Shown one piece after another: positions 55,022 to 64,000 of a stretch of DNA of 64,000 bases. The position numbers were made by a program, and so were the translations under genes. The stretch's first letter is position 1. Every line of letters starts with the position of its first letter. Origin of the DNA: Myxococcus xanthus (GTDB taxonomy: Bacteria; Myxococcota; Myxococcia; Myxococcales; Myxococcaceae). Location: positions 4,839,001 through 4,903,000 of the forward strand of contig NZ_CP017174.1 in the NCBI RefSeq assembly GCF_006402735.1. The letters run 5' to 3'. The notes under the pieces are model-generated. The model was not told the origin of the DNA. It searched no databases and was given only the letters and a program-made list of their open reading frames with translations.

Positions 55022-56176
55022 TTACGCCCTGGGGACTCGCTTCGCGGTCGTCGAAGGCTGGGTGACGGCGCCGACGAATGACGGAATGCCGATGCCTGGT
55101 TTGGGGACGCGGATGCCCACCTGCTCCCAGGCATCCCGGACCGCGTCCGCCTCTTCCCCGGATCCATACAGGCGCATCGCGGACATCATGGTGATACGCG
55201 CGAAGTCGAGGAACCCCATGTCGGGCTTGATGTGTGAGTCGCGAATGGCGTCGTACCAGATGCGCCCCGCCCGCTCCCAGGCGTAGCCGCCCAGTTGCGA
55301 CGCCACCAGATAGAACGCTCGGTTGGGGATACCGGAGTTGATGTGCACGCCTCCGTTGTCCTCCCACGTACGGACGTAGTCCTTCATGTGCCCGGGCTGC
55401 GGGTCCTTGCCCAGCACGTCATCATCGAAGGCCGTCCCCGGATTCTTCATGGAGCGCAGCGCGACCCCCTCCACGTTGCCAGTGAGGAGTCCCGTGCCGA
55501 TGAGCCAGTCCGCCGCATCCGCCTTCTGCTGAAGCTTCATCTGCCGCACCAGCGAGCCGAAGACGTCGGACATGGACTCGTTGAGCGCACCCGCCTGGCG
55601 GAAGTACCAGAGCGGCCCTTCGTCCTCGGTGACACCGTGCGCGAGTTCGTGCGCGATGATGTCCAGGCAGATGGTGAATCGGTTGAAGAGGTCACCGTCC
55701 CCATCCCCGAACACCATGCGCCGCCCATCCCAGAAGGCGTTGTCGTAGTTCTTCCCGTAGTGGACGAAGGCCTGCAGCGGCATCCCATCTCCGTCGATGG
55801 AATTGCGCCCGAAAATCTCCCAGAAGAAGTTGTAGGTGTCTCCCAGGCCGTCATAGGCCTCGGTGACCGCGATGTCCTCCGTCGCCCCCTGCCCCTCGAA
55901 ACGAACGGGCGTGCCAGGAAACGCTTCACTGTTCCTCAGGTCGTAGATGGTCCGATGCAGCGCTGATTCCACCATCATGGCCCTGGGACGGGTGACGAGC
56001 GTCGATGGGGTCGTTCTGCTCCCCGCGAGCCGGAGCGCACGGAACGTCGAATCCGTGGAAAGCGTCCGCAAGGCCCGCTCACGTTGCTCGCTGGTGCCGT
56101 TCTGCGCGATGGAGCGAGCCAGGTAAGGCGGCAGGATGCAGTGAATGGAGTGCCGGTGTCGTGTTGGGTGAAACAT
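55022..56176 (-). CDS. Protealysin-like M4 metalloprotease
   Basis: A 384-residue thermolysin-family zinc protease. The short N-terminal propeptide has the protealysin signature (HCILPPYLARSIAQNG, about 12-27). Zinc ligands and catalytic residues are His176 and His180 with Glu177 (HELAH), Glu200 (NESMSD) and His278 (NGGVHINSGIPNRAF). There is no classical signal peptide, as in protealysin itself, so the site of action and export route are unclear. It is followed by an emfourin-like inhibitor gene. ATG 56176 is the start. Proteases of this type can act on cytoskeletal or host proteins; in a predator a role in killing or self-lysis is possible but unproven. Confidence 0.93.
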   Translation of the reverse strand: MFHPTRHRHSIHCILPPYLARSIAQNGTSEQRERALRTLSTDSTFRALRLAGSRTTPSTLVTRPRAMMVESALHRTIYDLRNSEAFPGTPVRFEGQGATEDIAVTEAYDGLGDTYNFFWEIFGRNSIDGDGMPLQAFVHYGKNYDNAFWDGRRMVFGDGDGDLFNRFTICLDIIAHELAHGVTEDEGPLWYFRQAGALNESMSDVFGSLVRQMKLQQKADAADWLIGTGLLTGNVEGVALRSMKNPGTAFDDDVLGKDPQPGHMKDYVRTWEDNGGVHINSGIPNRAFYLVASQLGGYAWERAGRIWYDAIRDSHIKPDMGFLDFARITMMSAMRLYGSGEEADAVRDAWEQVGIRVPKPGIGIPSFVGAVTQPSTTAKRVPRA

Positions 56177-56314
56177 GACGAATCCCTCTGCTGAATGGGC
56201 TCAGCCACGAGGGTAGGAACGCCGGACCTCCCTTCGGACGACTCGGCCGCGCACGGGCTCCGTCGTCATGAAGGAGCACAAGCACGCGGGCGAGCCCGGG
56301 CCTCCAGGTTCCCG

Positions 56315-56629
56315 TCAACGCGCCTCTTGAGTCGCCACCCACCACGGGGTGCCACCCGCGTCGCGGAACCCACCGCGCTTGTCACCATCCCCACTGTTGA
56401 CGGGAGCCTTCACGGCCACGGCGCCAGTGTCGAGCGCGCGCTGGTAGGTCCGGTCCACGTCCGCGACGTACACGTGGACATGGGCCGGCACCACGGGCCA
56501 GCCGGTGGCCGCGTCGCTCAGCATGATGACAGTGTCGCCGATGCGCACCTCACCATGGACCATTCTACCGGCGTCTCCGGGAATCATGCGCAGCCGCTCG
56601 GCACCGAAGACCTCATCTCGGCATCCCAT
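56315..56629 (-). pseudogene. Truncated VOC/glyoxalase-like gene (PhnB-type)
   Basis: 104 residues matching the second half and C-terminus of PhnB-like VOC proteins: VFGAERLRM, VHGEVRIGDTVIMLSD, HVHVYVADVDRTYQRALDTG. Family members usually begin with about 30 more residues containing a first beta-strand (TVTPYL) and AIEFYKRAFG. Here the protein starts at MGCRDEVFG, and I find no trace of the missing part upstream in any frame before the Asp-box gene. Some first-strand metal-site residues must be gone. Either it is a decayed remnant or an unusually short member; a remnant seems more likely. Confidence 0.6.
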
Positions 56630-56765
56630 GGCGAACTCGCCCCCTCGTTTTCCAGGGCGTCTCCCTGTTCGCCATTCCCCTGCGAACAGCGCTCCCGATC
56701 ACTGACACCGCACGCGGCTGGCGTCTATTCCTCGGCGACGCCTTTGGTGAGGAGGGATGGGGAAC

Positions 56766-58097
56766 ATGGCGAGCACGATGAACCGATGTCTCAGGAGCGT
56801 GCTGTTCGGAACCGTGCTGCTCTCCAGGACTGCGGCGGCGCAGGAAGCTCCGGCACGGCTCCAGGAGTCCTTCGGTCCGGTGCTGAATTTGAGCGGGACG
56901 CCCACCTTCAACTTCGAATTCCAGACAGCCGTCGCCGACAGCAACGTCTACATCGTGTGGAGTGATACATCGTCCCTGGACGTCACCCACGTCTACCTGC
57001 GCAGGAGCTCGGACCAGGGAAAGAGCTTCGAGCCTCCCTTGAGACTGAGCACCGACACCGGGCCCGCCTACCTCCCCACCGTGGTCGCGGAGGGAAAGAA
57101 GGTCTACGTCGCCTGGCGCGAACAGGGCATCCAGTTCCGCGTGAGCCATGACAACGGAAGGAACTTCGACCCCGCGGTGACCCTGGCCTCGCACGGCTTT
57201 TCGCCCCGGCTCGCGGCCGAGAACAGCGATGTGTACGTGACCTGGACCGAGCCAACGGGCGCGCGGTCCGCGACCCAGCACTTCCGGGCGAGTCACGACA
57301 AGGGACTGACCTTCGGCCCCACACTGGCGCTGGATGACCGTCATGGCATCGGGGTGACGGAGATGACCGCGTCCAACAATCGCGTCTACCTGGTGGGCGA
57401 CGACATCGGCGCGGATGACCGGCCCGACGTGTACATGAGGACCAGCCCCGACGAGGGAAACGCCTTCGCACCGCGTCTCAACCTCAGTGCCGGCGAGGGC
57501 CCGGGGCAGCCGTCACTGCTCGCCCGCATCGCCGTCAAGGACCAGAAGGTCCACGTGGTCTGGGAGGAATGCAACGACCTCTTCCCGGACACCTGCGCCA
57601 TCCTCTACCGCCGCAGCACCGACCGGGGGGCCAGCTTTGGACCCACCCAAGCCATGAGTGGGAGCCAAGGCTTCGCGCTCGCTCCGGACCTCGAAATCTC
57701 GGGTCAGCACGTCTTCGTGGCGTGGCAGGACGACAGCCCCGGCAACTTCGACATCCTCCTGCGCGCCAGCAACGACCACGGGGCCACGTTCTCCGCGCCA
57801 CGCAACCTGAGCCTCACCCCGGGATACTCCGGCTCCGTCAGCCTCTCCGCGGCCCAGTCGCATCTGCGCGCCGCGTGGGAGGACTCCACCGCCGGCTCGG
57901 TCGACATCTTCTACCGGGCCAGCGGTGACCTGGGCGCGTCGTTCACGCCCGTGACGAACCTGAGCAACACGCCGACGCGCTCTTCCGCGCCACGTGTCTT
58001 CGCCTCCAGCGGCGGAGCACATGGCTACGTGGCCTGGCTGGAAGACCTGGCCAACGAAAACACCGACGTGTTCTTCCGCCGCACCGAGGCGAAATAG
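56766..58097 (+). CDS. Secreted Asp-box (BNR repeat) beta-propeller protein
   Basis: A 443-residue exported protein. ATG 56766 is chosen over 56757, because GGAGGG would touch the earlier ATG but is well spaced for the later one. A signal peptide (VLFGTVLLSRTAAAQ) follows. Seven Asp-box motifs (S-x-D-x-G-x-x-F) repeat every 40-60 residues: SSDQGKSF, SHDNGRNF, SHDKGLTF, SPDEGNAF, STDRGASF, SNDHGATF, SGDLGASF. Each marks one blade of a beta-propeller, as in sialidases and many surface proteins. No sialidase arginine triad is obvious, so it may bind or display rather than hydrolyse. Confidence 0.8.
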   Translation: MASTMNRCLRSVLFGTVLLSRTAAAQEAPARLQESFGPVLNLSGTPTFNFEFQTAVADSNVYIVWSDTSSLDVTHVYLRRSSDQGKSFEPPLRLSTDTGPAYLPTVVAEGKKVYVAWREQGIQFRVSHDNGRNFDPAVTLASHGFSPRLAAENSDVYVTWTEPTGARSATQHFRASHDKGLTFGPTLALDDRHGIGVTEMTASNNRVYLVGDDIGADDRPDVYMRTSPDEGNAFAPRLNLSAGEGPGQPSLLARIAVKDQKVHVVWEECNDLFPDTCAILYRRSTDRGASFGPTQAMSGSQGFALAPDLEISGQHVFVAWQDDSPGNFDILLRASNDHGATFSAPRNLSLTPGYSGSVSLSAAQSHLRAAWEDSTAGSVDIFYRASGDLGASFTPVTNLSNTPTRSSAPRVFASSGGAHGYVAWLEDLANENTDVFFRRTEAK

Positions 58098-58115
58098 TCC
58101 GGGCCCTGCCCGCGC

Positions 58116-59831
58116 CTACCGCAGGCCCGTCCGGGTCATCGACATGGAGGACACCTTGTCGTGCCACGAGCCTCCCGGCATCGCGTTGACGTCACCCACG
58201 TTCTGGGACGTGGTGAAGCAACGGCCCGACAGGTTCGCATGCTCGCACAGCGTCGCCTGGTACGGCCCCAGCACGGTGACGGAGCTCAGCACGTCGTTGA
58301 ACCCCACGCTGCGCAGATCGCCCACGCTGCCGCCGAGCCAGACGAGGTTGCCCTCGAAGTTCGAGTGCTCGTGGAGGTAGACGCCTTCCGAGGCGGAGTG
58401 CCCCTGGACCGCGTACGTATAGTCACCCGACGAGAGGTGCGCGCCCCGGCCGTAGTCCGAGTACGCCCAGTTGCTCAGCCCACCCGGCGACTGCTTCACC
58501 ACCACGGACCAGCTCTGGAATGGGAACCGGGAGCTCAGGCGGCCATGCAGCGCGAGCGCCCTTGCCGCCACGTTCCCTGACAGGCCCCCGAGTTGCTCTC
58601 TCACGTAGTTGGACAGGAAGTCCCTGCCCACCACGCTCGTCACCGAGCGCGTCAGATAGGCGATGTGGGTGTAATCATCGATGGCGTCGGACTGGTAGAA
58701 GTTCCCCTGGTGGCTGATCCACCCGCCCCAGGACTTCTTCAGCGCGGCGATGTGCCAGTTGCGCCCGGGCACGGCGTTGTGGACGAAGTTCCGGATGCCG
58801 TGCCACCGCTCCTCCGCGTTGCCAACCATGGTGTGCGCGGTGTTCCTGAAGATGACGTTGAAGTCATCCGGCAGCCATGTCGTCGAGGACAGGAGACGGA
58901 AGTTGAGGGCCAGGATGGCGTCAATCAAGCCCGCTCCCGGGAAGTCCATCATCAGGATGCCCGCGCGCTGGACGTGCCCCGCCACCAGGTGGTCGATGGC
59001 GAAGTCATTCACACCGCGAATGGCCATCCCGTCTCCGCCCGCCACCGTGAAGGGATGCGCGAGCGCGGAGGCGCCACTCAGGAAGTTGACGAACAGCGTG
59101 GACGGCGAGCCCGTGTTGGTGCGCCCCAGGTGCGCGCGGACCTTGTTCCACTTGTCGTCGATGTCGAAGATCGTGGACACCGTCCAATCGTCCTGGAGGT
59201 CCAGCCCTCCCCAGGGGATGCCGTAGGCGCCACCGCCAAAGCCGTCCAGGATGACAATCTTTCCGCGGACCTCGCCCAGGGCGGGCACGTGGCTCCCGGT
59301 CCAGATGTAGGGCCTGTAGGCGGGGTTGTTCCGGTACGCCTCGTACGTCGCGGCGAAGCTGCGCGTGATGTTCTCCTCGGTGTGCTCCTTCTTCACGCGC
59401 ATCACCAGCGTCTCGCTGGGGTTCGCGTTCAGGAACTGGATGGCGGTCTGAAGCACGTTGTCGAAGTTGACGTGCAGGTAGACGACGCCGTGGTGGATGG
59501 TGAAGCTGTCCGCGATGTGCCGGCAGCGGATGTCCAGCGCGCGGATGCCCGCGTCGAGCTGACGGCGCAGGTCCAGGGACTGGGTCTGCGTCAGGGAGCC
59601 GCCGTAGGACTGGTACGCCATCGTGTCATGTGTCCCCGGCAAGGACAGGGCGGCGAGGCTCGTCGAGTCGGGAACCCAGTTCATCCAGTTGGGATGATGC
59701 GTCTCGATGCTGCCCGAATCGTTGTAGTAGCGGCCTCGCGCGGAAGCGGGGGAAGAGATGGCGACGAGGCCCACGGCGAGCATCGCCACCGCGTGACGGA
59801 GGCGGATGGAGGGATACGACGTGTCTGACAT
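58116..59831 (-). CDS. Secreted PI-specific phospholipase C with beta-gamma-crystallin tail
   Basis: A 571-residue protein with a Sec signal peptide (VAMLAVGLVAISSPASA). The catalytic domain resembles bacterial phosphatidylinositol-specific phospholipase C: LPGTHDTM (catalytic His68), DIRCRH, FTIHHGVVY (second His near 113) and SETLVMRVKKEH. Residues about 483-568 form a beta-gamma-crystallin module of two Greek-key motifs, YLHEHSNFEG and LCEHANLSG, each followed by a calcium-site motif (NDVLSS at 512-517, HDKVSS at 557-562). This is the fold of myxobacterial protein S. The enzyme should act outside the cell on GPI- or phosphatidylinositol-containing membranes, with the crystallin part giving stability or surface attachment. 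Confidence 0.88.
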   Translation of the reverse strand: MSDTSYPSIRLRHAVAMLAVGLVAISSPASARGRYYNDSGSIETHHPNWMNWVPDSTSLAALSLPGTHDTMAYQSYGGSLTQTQSLDLRRQLDAGIRALDIRCRHIADSFTIHHGVVYLHVNFDNVLQTAIQFLNANPSETLVMRVKKEHTEENITRSFAATYEAYRNNPAYRPYIWTGSHVPALGEVRGKIVILDGFGGGAYGIPWGGLDLQDDWTVSTIFDIDDKWNKVRAHLGRTNTGSPSTLFVNFLSGASALAHPFTVAGGDGMAIRGVNDFAIDHLVAGHVQRAGILMMDFPGAGLIDAILALNFRLLSSTTWLPDDFNVIFRNTAHTMVGNAEERWHGIRNFVHNAVPGRNWHIAALKKSWGGWISHQGNFYQSDAIDDYTHIAYLTRSVTSVVGRDFLSNYVREQLGGLSGNVAARALALHGRLSSRFPFQSWSVVVKQSPGGLSNWAYSDYGRGAHLSSGDYTYAVQGHSASEGVYLHEHSNFEGNLVWLGGSVGDLRSVGFNDVLSSVTVLGPYQATLCEHANLSGRCFTTSQNVGDVNAMPGGSWHDKVSSMSMTRTGLR

Positions 59832-60375
59832 GGATGGCGTCCGGGAAAGAGTCGCGACAGCATCGAGGCACGCCCAAGATTAGACGCCAACATGGATATT
59901 TGGAAAAACAAGGATAGCCACGACGCGCCCTGCCCAGCATCCCGCCACGCGCACCATCGAAGCTGGCGCGGAGCTACGCGGGCGCCTGCATGAATCCTCC
60001 TTTCAAAGCCTTTCCGAAATGGAAGGTATTTCCAGGATACGGATTCCTCGTCATGGCTCGAAGTCGAAATGTGTCGCGCCCTGAAAGTGGCGGATGAATC
60101 ACGTCTGACTTGATTCAAAACAGGTACACGGGCGCTGTGACACTCCGGGTGTCGCAACACACGCAGTCCTTCGCATTCCAACTCGCACGCGAAGCTCAGG
60201 CGACCGCGAGCGGCCCAGGCTTTTCGACGGCACGCCACCAGCCTCCCGGAATCCGCGCCTGGGTGCCGGCCACCCCGACACAGCGTGTGGCCTCCCGGAA
60301 TCCGAGCCTTGTCGCGGCGTCTCCCTGCGTGTTCGTTGTGACATCCCCGCGCAGCGCGGGTAACCTGCCGGGGAG
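59832..60375. other. Long non-coding region between PI-PLC and TPR genes
   Basis: No gene is supported; frames here are short shadows. The stretch 59880-60070 is markedly AT-rich for this genome and likely holds the PI-PLC promoter, though I cannot place a core promoter with confidence. A 15-bp direct repeat lies at 60241-60255 and 60290-60304. Confidence 0.5.
60241..60304. repeat. Direct repeat GCCTCCCGGAATCCG
   Basis: Two perfect 15-bp copies at 60241-60255 and 60290-60304, 49 bp apart, just upstream of the TPR gene. They may be regulator-binding sites or a dispersed short repeat. Confidence 0.5.
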
Positions 60376-60858
60376 ATGAACCCCGCCGCCAGGGCCGACA
60401 TGGAGTCACGTGCCGATCGCGCCCTGCGCCGCGGCGAGCTCACCGAAGCGCTCGGTCTGTACGAGTCGCTCGTGCGGGCCTTCCCAGCCGACGAGGGGCT
60501 TGTCCTCAAGCTCGCCAACGCGCGCGAGCTGCTCCAACCCGCGGAGTTGGAGGTGCTCGAAGCCGCCCGGGCCGAGGCCAGCATCCCCCTCCCCATGGGC
60601 CCCTCCTCCCCCGTTCAGGAAGGCGAGCGCCTCTTCGCGCTGGGCGACTATGCGGGCGCCGCCGCTTGCTACCGGCGCGCGGTCCAGGAACGCCCGGACA
60701 GCGAGCTGCTCAAGGAGCGGCTGATCGAGATCTTCGGCCTCGCGAAGGCGATGCCCCTACAGTCACCGACAGATAGGGCGCTCCCCGACAAGCCGGAGCC
60801 TCGACTCCAGGCCTTGCTGGACCGCGTGGCCTCGCGCCGCCGCCTGAAGCGGGACTGA
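60376..60858 (+). CDS. TPR-repeat protein of unknown function
   Basis: A 160-residue helical protein with tetratricopeptide-like repeats (RADRALRRGELTEALGLYESLVRAFPAD and GERLFALGDYAGAAACYRRAVQERPD). TPRs mediate protein binding. There is no signal peptide, so it is cytoplasmic. GGGGAG touches ATG 60376 directly; ATG 60400 with AGGG six bases upstream is an alternative. It lies immediately before the pfk-pkn4 operon but is separated from it by a hairpin and a promoter. In M. xanthus I do not recall its homologue, so no function is proposed. Confidence 0.7.
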   Translation: MNPAARADMESRADRALRRGELTEALGLYESLVRAFPADEGLVLKLANARELLQPAELEVLEAARAEASIPLPMGPSSPVQEGERLFALGDYAGAAACYRRAVQERPDSELLKERLIEIFGLAKAMPLQSPTDRALPDKPEPRLQALLDRVASRRRLKRD

Positions 60859-60878
60859 GGAAAAGGCCCGTTTCCACT

Positions 60879-60907
60879 CGCGAATCCGCCCTGATCGGTG
60901 ATTCGCG
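60879..60907. promoter_or_regulatory. Inverted repeat touching the pfk promoter
   Basis: CGCGAATC (60879-60886) and GATTCGCG (60900-60907) form a perfect 8-bp inverted repeat with a 13-bp spacer, ending two bases upstream of the pfk -35 element. It could be an operator for pfk-pkn4, or a terminator for the TPR gene although it lacks a T-run. Confidence 0.4.
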
Positions 60908-60909
60908 CG

Positions 60910-60938
60910 TTGCACCCCCGGGCCCCCCCCCCTACAAT
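60910..60938 (+). promoter_or_regulatory. Sigma-70-like promoter of pfk-pkn4
   Basis: TTGCAC (60910-60915), a 17-bp spacer consisting only of C and G, then TACAAT (60933-60938). The -10 is one base from consensus and the spacing is optimal. Transcription should start near 60945, leaving a leader of about 55 bases before the pfk start. Confidence 0.6.
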
Positions 60939-60998
60939 CAGGTCCGACGTTTCTGTCATGGTGAAGCACCCTCCCTCTGACACCCGCGTCCGACCTGT

Positions 60999-62096
60999 AT
61001 GCCCCGTCCCATGAGACTTGGAGTCCTGACCGGCGGCGGCGACTGCCCCGGCCTCAACGCACTCATTCGTGGCCTCGTGAAGCGGGGCACGCACGAATTC
61101 GCCTACGAGTTCGTGGGCATCGAGAACGGCTACATGGGCCTGGTGGAGCCAGGGCTCGCCCACCCGCTCACCGAGGAGGACACCCGCGGCATCCTCCCCA
61201 AGGGCGGCACCATCCTGGGCACGTCCAACAAGGCAAACCCCTTCAGCTACGCGACCCGTGAGGACGGGCACTGGGTGGAGCGGGACGTGTCCGACCAGGT
61301 CCTGCGCCGCTGCGAGGAGCTGGGCCTGGACGGGCTCATCGCCGTGGGCGGCGACGGGACGCTGTCCATCGCCCACCGGCTCGTGGAGAAGGGGCTCAAG
61401 GTCGTGGGTTGTCCGAAGACCATCGACAACGACCTGTCCGGGACGGATCAGACGTTCGGCTTCGACACCGCGCGGCTCATCGTCACCGAGGCGCTCGACC
61501 GCCTGCACTCCACCGCCGAGGCCCATGACCGGGTGATGGTGGTGGAGATCATGGGCCGCCACGCCGGCTTCCTCACCCTGGAGAGCGGCATCGCCGGGGG
61601 CGCGGACGTCATCCTGATTCCGGAGATTCCGTACAGCGTGGAGGCCGTGGTGGAGAAGATCCGCCGCCGCGCCACCCGCCGTCGCAGCTTCTCCATCATC
61701 GCCATCTCCGAAGGCGCGTTCCCCCAGGGCGGCGAGCTGGCCGTGCTGGACTCGGCGGAGGCCATCCCCGGCCGGGGCGTGGTGCGGCTCGGCGGCTCGG
61801 GGAAGGTGCTGGCGGACCTGCTGGCCCGACACATCGAAGCGGAGATTCGCGTCACGGTGCTGGGCCACCTCCAGCGCGGGGGCAGCCCCAGCGCGGCGGA
61901 CCGGGTACTGGCCACTCGCTACGGCTGCAAGGTGCTGGACCTGGTGAGCGCGGGCCAGTGGGACCACATGGTGGCCCTGCGCGCGGGCGAAATCATCGCG
62001 GTACCCTTGAGCGAGTCGCGCAAGGAGCGCCGGGTGGATCCGGCGGGCGAGCTGGTGCGCTTCACCAAGAGCATGGGCATCAGCTTCGGGGACTGA
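60999..62096 (+). CDS. pfk: 6-phosphofructokinase
   Basis: A 365-residue glycolytic enzyme phosphorylating fructose 6-phosphate to fructose 1,6-bisphosphate. Motifs in order: LTGGGDCPGLN (nucleotide-binding start), AVGGDGT near 118 (ATP-type GGDG, not the pyrophosphate GGDD), PKTIDNDLSGTD (catalytic Asp), MGRHAGFL (substrate), then QRGGSPSAADR. ATG 60999 is used; ATG 61011 four codons later is equally possible since neither has a clear ribosome site. It is followed 18 bp on by a Ser/Thr kinase gene. In M. xanthus the equivalent kinase, Pkn4, phosphorylates and activates Pfk and links glycogen use to development, so the same control is likely here. Confidence 0.93.
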   Translation: MPRPMRLGVLTGGGDCPGLNALIRGLVKRGTHEFAYEFVGIENGYMGLVEPGLAHPLTEEDTRGILPKGGTILGTSNKANPFSYATREDGHWVERDVSDQVLRRCEELGLDGLIAVGGDGTLSIAHRLVEKGLKVVGCPKTIDNDLSGTDQTFGFDTARLIVTEALDRLHSTAEAHDRVMVVEIMGRHAGFLTLESGIAGGADVILIPEIPYSVEAVVEKIRRRATRRRSFSIIAISEGAFPQGGELAVLDSAEAIPGRGVVRLGGSGKVLADLLARHIEAEIRVTVLGHLQRGGSPSAADRVLATRYGCKVLDLVSAGQWDHMVALRAGEIIAVPLSESRKERRVDPAGELVRFTKSMGISFGD

Positions 62097-62114
62097 GGGG
62101 ACCGCCAACTCGCC

Positions 62115-64000
<1,886 letters not shown>

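Overview
The window is a GC-rich chromosomal segment from a predatory myxobacterium, most likely Myxococcaceae (Myxococcus, Corallococcus or Pyxidicoccus). Three things point there: an 827-residue Lon protease that reads like the developmental protease LonD/BsgA of Myxococcus xanthus, a pfk gene followed directly by a Ser/Thr kinase gene as in the M. xanthus pfk-pkn4 operon, and the mix of a large NRPS/PKS locus with many secreted hydrolases and lipoproteins.

Layout. 250-2733 is lonD, closed by a strong bidirectional hairpin. 2819-13444 is a cell-wall-hydrolase island: a four-gene minus-strand operon (SH3-like secreted protein, a 1.6-kaa cysteine-peptidase/M23-like protein, a lysozyme-fold protein, a LysM protein) and a divergent N-acetylmuramoyl-L-alanine amidase. 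13563-43834 is a 30-kb minus-strand lipopeptide assembly line of three overlapping genes. 44091-52413 holds housekeeping and hypothetical genes: aldo/keto reductase, DUF4130-UdgX-like protein, FHA membrane protein with trypsin-like protease, DUF3943 protein, hotdog thioesterase, membrane protein, Cys-rich lipoprotein. 52551-59831 holds a GNAT, an ArsR-SRPBCC pair with its operator, a lipoprotein, an emfourin-like inhibitor next to a protealysin-type M4 protease, a truncated VOC gene, an Asp-box protein and a PI-PLC with a beta-gamma-crystallin tail. 60376-64000 carries a TPR protein and pfk-pkn4, the kinase running off the end.

Assembly line in order of action: FAAL-ACP-C-A-T (43834-38498); KS-AT(malonyl)-ACP-C-[degenerate A split by a luciferase-like monooxygenase, no carrier]-C-A-T-E (38505-27145); C-A-T x4-TE (27148-13563). 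The four A domains of the last protein alternate between an Asp-like code and a Val-like code. The predicted product is an acylated lipopeptide with one malonate-derived unit and at least one D-residue, released by a type I thioesterase. The second and fourth A domains of the last gene lie in a nearly identical 1.49-kb direct repeat. The fourth copy lacks one C in a C-run, which shifts the frame and cuts off the last carrier and the thioesterase. This is either a sequencing error or a real inactivating mutation.

The most unusual items are the monooxygenase in a dead A domain with no carrier behind it, the A-domain-sized repeat with its frameshift, the cell-wall-hydrolase island, and the PI-PLC-crystallin fusion. 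All calls come from reading the sequence; no database search was run.
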